Of a stretch of DNA of 33,467 nucleotides, positions 30,291-33,467 are shown piece after piece. The position numbers were made by a program, and so were the translations under genes. This DNA is from Acidobacteriota bacterium (lineage in GTDB: Bacteria; Acidobacteriota; Terriglobia; Bryobacterales; Bryobacteraceae), in contig JAFKEE010000070.1 in NCBI GenBank assembly GCA_017307505.1, positions 1-33,467 of the forward strand, written 5' to 3'. Positions within the stretch are counted from its first letter, which is position 1; every line of letters begins with the position of its first letter. The notes under the pieces were generated by a model. The model was not told where the DNA came from. It saw only the letters and a list, made by a program, of their open reading frames with translations, and searched no databases.

Positions 30291-31583
30291 CTAAAGCGCC
30301 TGCGCTACCTTCGGCGACCCACGCAATGGCATACCTCGTGTACTCAGCGAGTCCACCAGTTGCTCGTGCACATTCTCGTTCAGGACGTAGTACCGCTTCC
30401 CATCCTCTTCGGTCAGCGTCGCCGCCCCCTTCGAGGCCAGCAGCAGGCACAGTTGCCGCTCCCCCGCCGTCAGGCCAGCTACGTCCACCCTCGGCAGCCC
30501 GCCCGGACCTGGCTCCAGCTTCCGCAACAGATCACGGACAAACACCTGGTTGTCGCTGCCGTCCACTGCGGCCGATCCCGCATACCACCGCTGCTCCGGC
30601 GAACCATGGAAGTACGGCCCGGAGGCGAAGGCGAGAAAGAACACAATCAGGTCAATGAACGCCGCCAGAACGAAAGCGAAGACATGGCGCCCCGTCGGAG
30701 CGCTCACCAATTCCGTGAACGCCAGCAGCATATCTTCCTGATTGGTCGCGGTTTTGTCGAGGTTGTCGTTCAGCGAGGGCACCGGCGGCCGCTCCACCCG
30801 CGCTACGTGCAATTGGGTTTGAACGTCCGTCCACGGAACGGCATCGTAGACTTCACGATATTTTCGAATCTGCTGCTCCGAGGGGTCGAGCGGCTTCATC
30901 TGTGCGCGGTAATCGGCCAACGACCGTTGCGACGCCTGCAGCTGCTCCAGGGACTGGCGGGCGAGTTTCGCATACCGGTCAAACGCGGTATAACGGACCC
31001 CATCGCCCGAACCTTCCTTGAACGCAACGCCAAGACTGGCCGCCTCCCGCGCTACCGACTCCCGAACATTGGCCAGGTACGGATCGGAGTCCTGTGCCCG
31101 GGCGATGTAGCCGTGAGTCTTCTCGGCTGCGGTCATCTCGTCGAGCGCCAGCACGTGTTTGCGCGCCTCGGCGATCGCACTGGAGAGAAGCTGGTCCGTC
31201 TTACCCGAAGAGTCCTGGATGGTGTCGTACAACTTACGCTCCACCAGCGCAGGCCGCTCCTTCTCTGAGAACCAGGTGTACAGACTGACATACGAGAACG
31301 CCACGGAGACCGCAGCCGTCATCGCATAGACGGTGATCAGCAATCCGCGCCGCGAGTTGGTGAAACCGACAAGCCAGGCCACCAGCACCAGCGCCGACTG
31401 GATTCCCAGCGAGGCCAGGAACGCAAACCATGGCGAGAGGTACAGCGCCATGCCCTGCTGAGTCGTGTACCACGACACGATCGACAGCAGGCAGGTGGAA
31501 ACGAACAGCGCGATCACCATCGGCCGGCTGGCCGATGACGACGATGAACTCTGGTCAGATGACACATACGGCATCAGGGACAC
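30291..31583 (-). CDS. Membrane protein of unknown function with central coiled region
   Basis: A 430-residue protein that I do not recognise. A short Ser-rich start (DQSSSSSSASRP) precedes three membrane helices at about 21-40, 50-73 and 80-103. A soluble, helical, charged segment follows at about 105-300 (coiled-coil-like, ending NDNLDKTATNQEDMLL), then a fourth helix at about 303-326 (GRHVFAFVLAAFIDLIVFFLAFA). The C-terminal 100 residues (FVRDLLRKL...LTAGERQLCLLLASKGAATLTEEDGKRYYVLNENVHEQLVDSL) look like a small winged-helix-like cytoplasmic domain. The topology suggests a membrane sensor or a scaffold. It lies on the minus strand between the GH38-like gene (44 bases) and padR (60 bases). 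Confidence 0.7.
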   Translation of the reverse strand: MSLMPYVSSDQSSSSSSASRPMVIALFVSTCLLSIVSWYTTQQGMALYLSPWFAFLASLGIQSALVLVAWLVGFTNSRRGLLITVYAMTAAVSVAFSYVSLYTWFSEKERPALVERKLYDTIQDSSGKTDQLLSSAIAEARKHVLALDEMTAAEKTHGYIARAQDSDPYLANVRESVAREAASLGVAFKEGSGDGVRYTAFDRYAKLARQSLEQLQASQRSLADYRAQMKPLDPSEQQIRKYREVYDAVPWTDVQTQLHVARVERPPVPSLNDNLDKTATNQEDMLLAFTELVSAPTGRHVFAFVLAAFIDLIVFFLAFASGPYFHGSPEQRWYAGSAAVDGSDNQVFVRDLLRKLEPGPGGLPRVDVAGLTAGERQLCLLLASKGAATLTEEDGKRYYVLNENVHEQLVDSLSTRGMPLRGSPKVAQAL

Positions 31584-31627
31584 ACCTCGACTGTCTGTAC
31601 TACGAGGAAGCCCCTAGGAATGTTCCG

Positions 31628-33467
31628 CTATGTGGTGAAAAGGGTCTTCATCAATTCAGGGCATGCCTCCACGGCCGGATGGTCGACCACGATGGGCGTG
31701 GAGAGCAGAGTCTCCGCCATCGCGGCCGCGTCGGGCGCCTGTTGCGACCAGGCCAGTTCGAACTGGAACTCCATGACTCCGTGGCTGTTGGCGACGAAGT
31801 TCGTGTGCCAGAAGCTGTCCAGAAGCATGGTCCACAGACGCTCCGGATCGGCCGGCTTCTCCTGGATCCGCTGCCAGGTGTGGGGGCCCCCCACCGACAC
31901 CAGCGGAGCATCGCGTGTCACCCAAAGCCAGTGGCCGGCCGGTGACTGGTAGTGCGCCCAGGAATCGATCGCGAAGTAATCGCGGCACGAACCCGGCAGC
32001 TGATCTGTGAACGGCGTATATGGGAGCCCGCCTGTGGAAAACGTTGGCAGCACTCCCTTCAAGGGGAACTCCGTCAACGTGTAGATCGCTTCCGCCGAGT
32101 TGTTCGAGATTCTGTCAAACCGCACGGTCAAAGTAGCGCGGGGCTGATCCTGGAACACCTCCAACCGTCGCGAAGCGCTGGCAAAGGACGGATGGACAAC
32201 CGGTTGAGTAAAAATTCGCGTGTAAGCGGTCTTTTCCTCTTTTGTTTGCCCGTACGTTGCGGCCCGGCGGTCCAAACGTTCCGGATGCATGGAGGACGAT
32301 CGCTTGAACTGCGGCTTGATGAACACGGTCTGAATGTCGCCCAACCCGGCGGCAAACAGCGGTTCCGTCATCCCGGGCCAGCGGGCCGACTTCGGCCAAC
32401 CCCCGGCATCCAATGGCAGCTCAACCTTTTCCGAAGCTGCCGGCGCTGCTCCGCCAATCACCGTGGCCGCCCGCGCCGGCAGGTTGTTCACCCACGCCGG
32501 AGGCCGGTCCGTACCCGGGAATCGGACCCACCCAGTGTAGGGCAACGGCGCAGTGTTCACGGCGTACAGTCCGGCCGGCTTGCCGCAGAAATGCGTCCGG
32601 GCCCGCTGGCCCAGCAGCCATTCCGAATGGCCCATGGGCCGATAGGCGAGCAGGGCTTTCTCGGTAAATTGCGCAAGCGTATCCAACGCGTCCGGCTGCG
32701 AGACCGAAATGTTCGCCCCCCACGTATGCTCATCGAACAGGCACAGATCCTTATACATCTCGGCCGAGCGCCGCAGGATCCGCTTCGTCGGCTCGCCCCA
32801 GACCGGCGAGAAAACCGCGTCGAGTTGCCGTTTCGCCACGCGGGACGCCGCCACTTCGCGCGGCCCGGAGGCATCGCCGTTGGCCCACCAGTCCGTCCAC
32901 TCGCCCTCGTGAATTGGAACGTTCGAACCCAATTCCGCTTCCATGTCCTTCACTGCCTGGGTTGCCGTGGTGAGCCGCAGCGTTGGCTGCAGCCCGAGCT
33001 TGTTCCAGGCATCAATGAATGGCGCCAGCGGCGGAAATGGCGGGTCGTTGTCGTAACGCCATTGGTTTGTATAGGAAAGCAGCAGCCGCGGATACGAGTA
33101 CCCGTCTGCCGCCAACTTGTCCAGCCGTTTGGTCAATTGCGCATGGGCCGCACGCAGGGAATCCTCATCGACTTTGAGGTGATCCCCGGCATACGGCGGC
33201 CGCAGCGTCGTCGTCGCGCCCTTGGCCTGCCCGTGCTGCCAGTTCTTCGGTTCGAAATAGGAGTACGCCGTCCCGTAGTGGTCCCCCAGCCACACGAACA
33301 TCTTCCGGCCGTCCGGCATCTTCCAGAAAAAGGCTGAGGGCCGGCGGAACGGCGGACCGCCCATATCCGCGTTGATGCCCATCAGCAGGTGGCGGATATT
33401 GCGGTCCAGCAGCAGCATCGCGCCCGCGCGGGGCATGCCGTTGACGTCGTTCTGCATGGCGACACTG
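31628..33467 (-). CDS. DUF5054 / GH38-like glycosidase, 5' end outside window
   Basis: 612 residues are visible and the frame stays open through the right edge (codons for S-V-A precede MQNDVNGMPRAG), so the N-terminus is missing. The segment MGINADMGGPPFRRPSAFFWKMPDGRKMFVWLGDHYG and later YPRLLLSYTNQWRYDNDPPFPPLAPFIDAWNK resemble the DUF5054 proteins, which carry a glycoside-hydrolase family 38-like (alpha-mannosidase-like) catalytic domain in the part not seen here. The C-terminal half is beta-rich (SEAIYTLTEFPLKGVLPTFSTGG). The catalytic aspartate cannot be confirmed from this fragment. A role in mannose-containing or related glycan breakdown is plausible but inferred. Confidence 0.7.
   Translation of the reverse strand, partial: SVAMQNDVNGMPRAGAMLLLDRNIRHLLMGINADMGGPPFRRPSAFFWKMPDGRKMFVWLGDHYGTAYSYFEPKNWQHGQAKGATTTLRPPYAGDHLKVDEDSLRAAHAQLTKRLDKLAADGYSYPRLLLSYTNQWRYDNDPPFPPLAPFIDAWNKLGLQPTLRLTTATQAVKDMEAELGSNVPIHEGEWTDWWANGDASGPREVAASRVAKRQLDAVFSPVWGEPTKRILRRSAEMYKDLCLFDEHTWGANISVSQPDALDTLAQFTEKALLAYRPMGHSEWLLGQRARTHFCGKPAGLYAVNTAPLPYTGWVRFPGTDRPPAWVNNLPARAATVIGGAAPAASEKVELPLDAGGWPKSARWPGMTEPLFAAGLGDIQTVFIKPQFKRSSSMHPERLDRRAATYGQTKEEKTAYTRIFTQPVVHPSFASASRRLEVFQDQPRATLTVRFDRISNNSAEAIYTLTEFPLKGVLPTFSTGGLPYTPFTDQLPGSCRDYFAIDSWAHYQSPAGHWLWVTRDAPLVSVGGPHTWQRIQEKPADPERLWTMLLDSFWHTNFVANSHGVMEFQFELAWSQQAPDAAAMAETLLSTPIVVDHPAVEACPELMKTLFTT

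Overview
The window looks like chromosome from a high-GC Acidobacteriota bacterium, most likely of the Bryobacterales/Solibacter type. This is inferred from gene style, not from a marker gene. The indicators are an ECF sigma factor of the TIGR02999 type directly fused in operon with a Pkn-type kinase carrying a TPR tail, a PadR regulator followed by the relic of an ADOP-type (MacB-like) permease, a DUF5916/CBM9-like outer-membrane protein, a CehA/McbA-type PHP hydrolase, a DUF5054 GH38-like protein, a PEP-CTERM protein and Tad-pilus genes. There are no rRNA or tRNA genes, CRISPR arrays or insertion sequences that I can see, and no gap between genes exceeds about 230 bases.

Layout. 1-1275 (+): end of a Tad-pilus cluster, with a partial gene and two tandem TadE-like pseudopilins. 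1350-2111 (-): a methyltransferase with a hydrophobic N-terminus. 2206-3053 (+): an AHSA1-type SRPBCC gene and an ArsR repressor, overlapping, with a promoter flanked by two identical-format inverted repeats. 3170-5542 (-): a large secreted metallophosphoesterase. 5684-11380 (+): ECF sigma, Ser/Thr kinase-TPR, a TTG-started quinone-oxidoreductase-like gene, an AraC regulator and a VOC protein. 11588-12112 (+): a membrane-anchored SRPBCC protein. 12174-16996 (-): a Cpx-like envelope-stress locus, with a WxxGxxW-type small exported protein, a CpxR-like regulator, a CpxA-like kinase, an exported 27-residue-repeat protein, a serine hydrolase and a Spy/CpxP-like protein, preceded by a 14-bp direct repeat with a 21-bp period.

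17125-18087 (-) is the most striking gene: a 320-residue protein that I read as a ribosome-inactivating protein (ricin/Shiga A-chain fold) with the Glu/Arg catalytic pair. It lies downstream of a bestrophin-family channel gene (18170-19069, -). 19167-20024 (+) is a TIGR00027-type methyltransferase; 20033-21265 (-) is a lone CpaE/TadZ-like ATPase; 22998-21490 (-) is a two-gene unit of a kinase-like/nuclease-like fusion and hpt. 23056-33467 is secretion- and polysaccharide-flavoured: a Tat-type FAD oxidoreductase (+), then on the minus strand the DUF5916 protein, a PEP-CTERM protein, the CehA-like hydrolase, the ADOP relic, PadR, an unrecognised four-helix membrane protein, and a GH38-like protein that runs off the right edge.

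Function assignments rest on motif reading only, with no database search. The strongest leads for follow-up are the RIP-like toxin, the kinase/nuclease-like fusion beside hpt, the Cpx-like operon with its direct-repeat operator, the paired ArsR operators, and the decayed ADOP permease.
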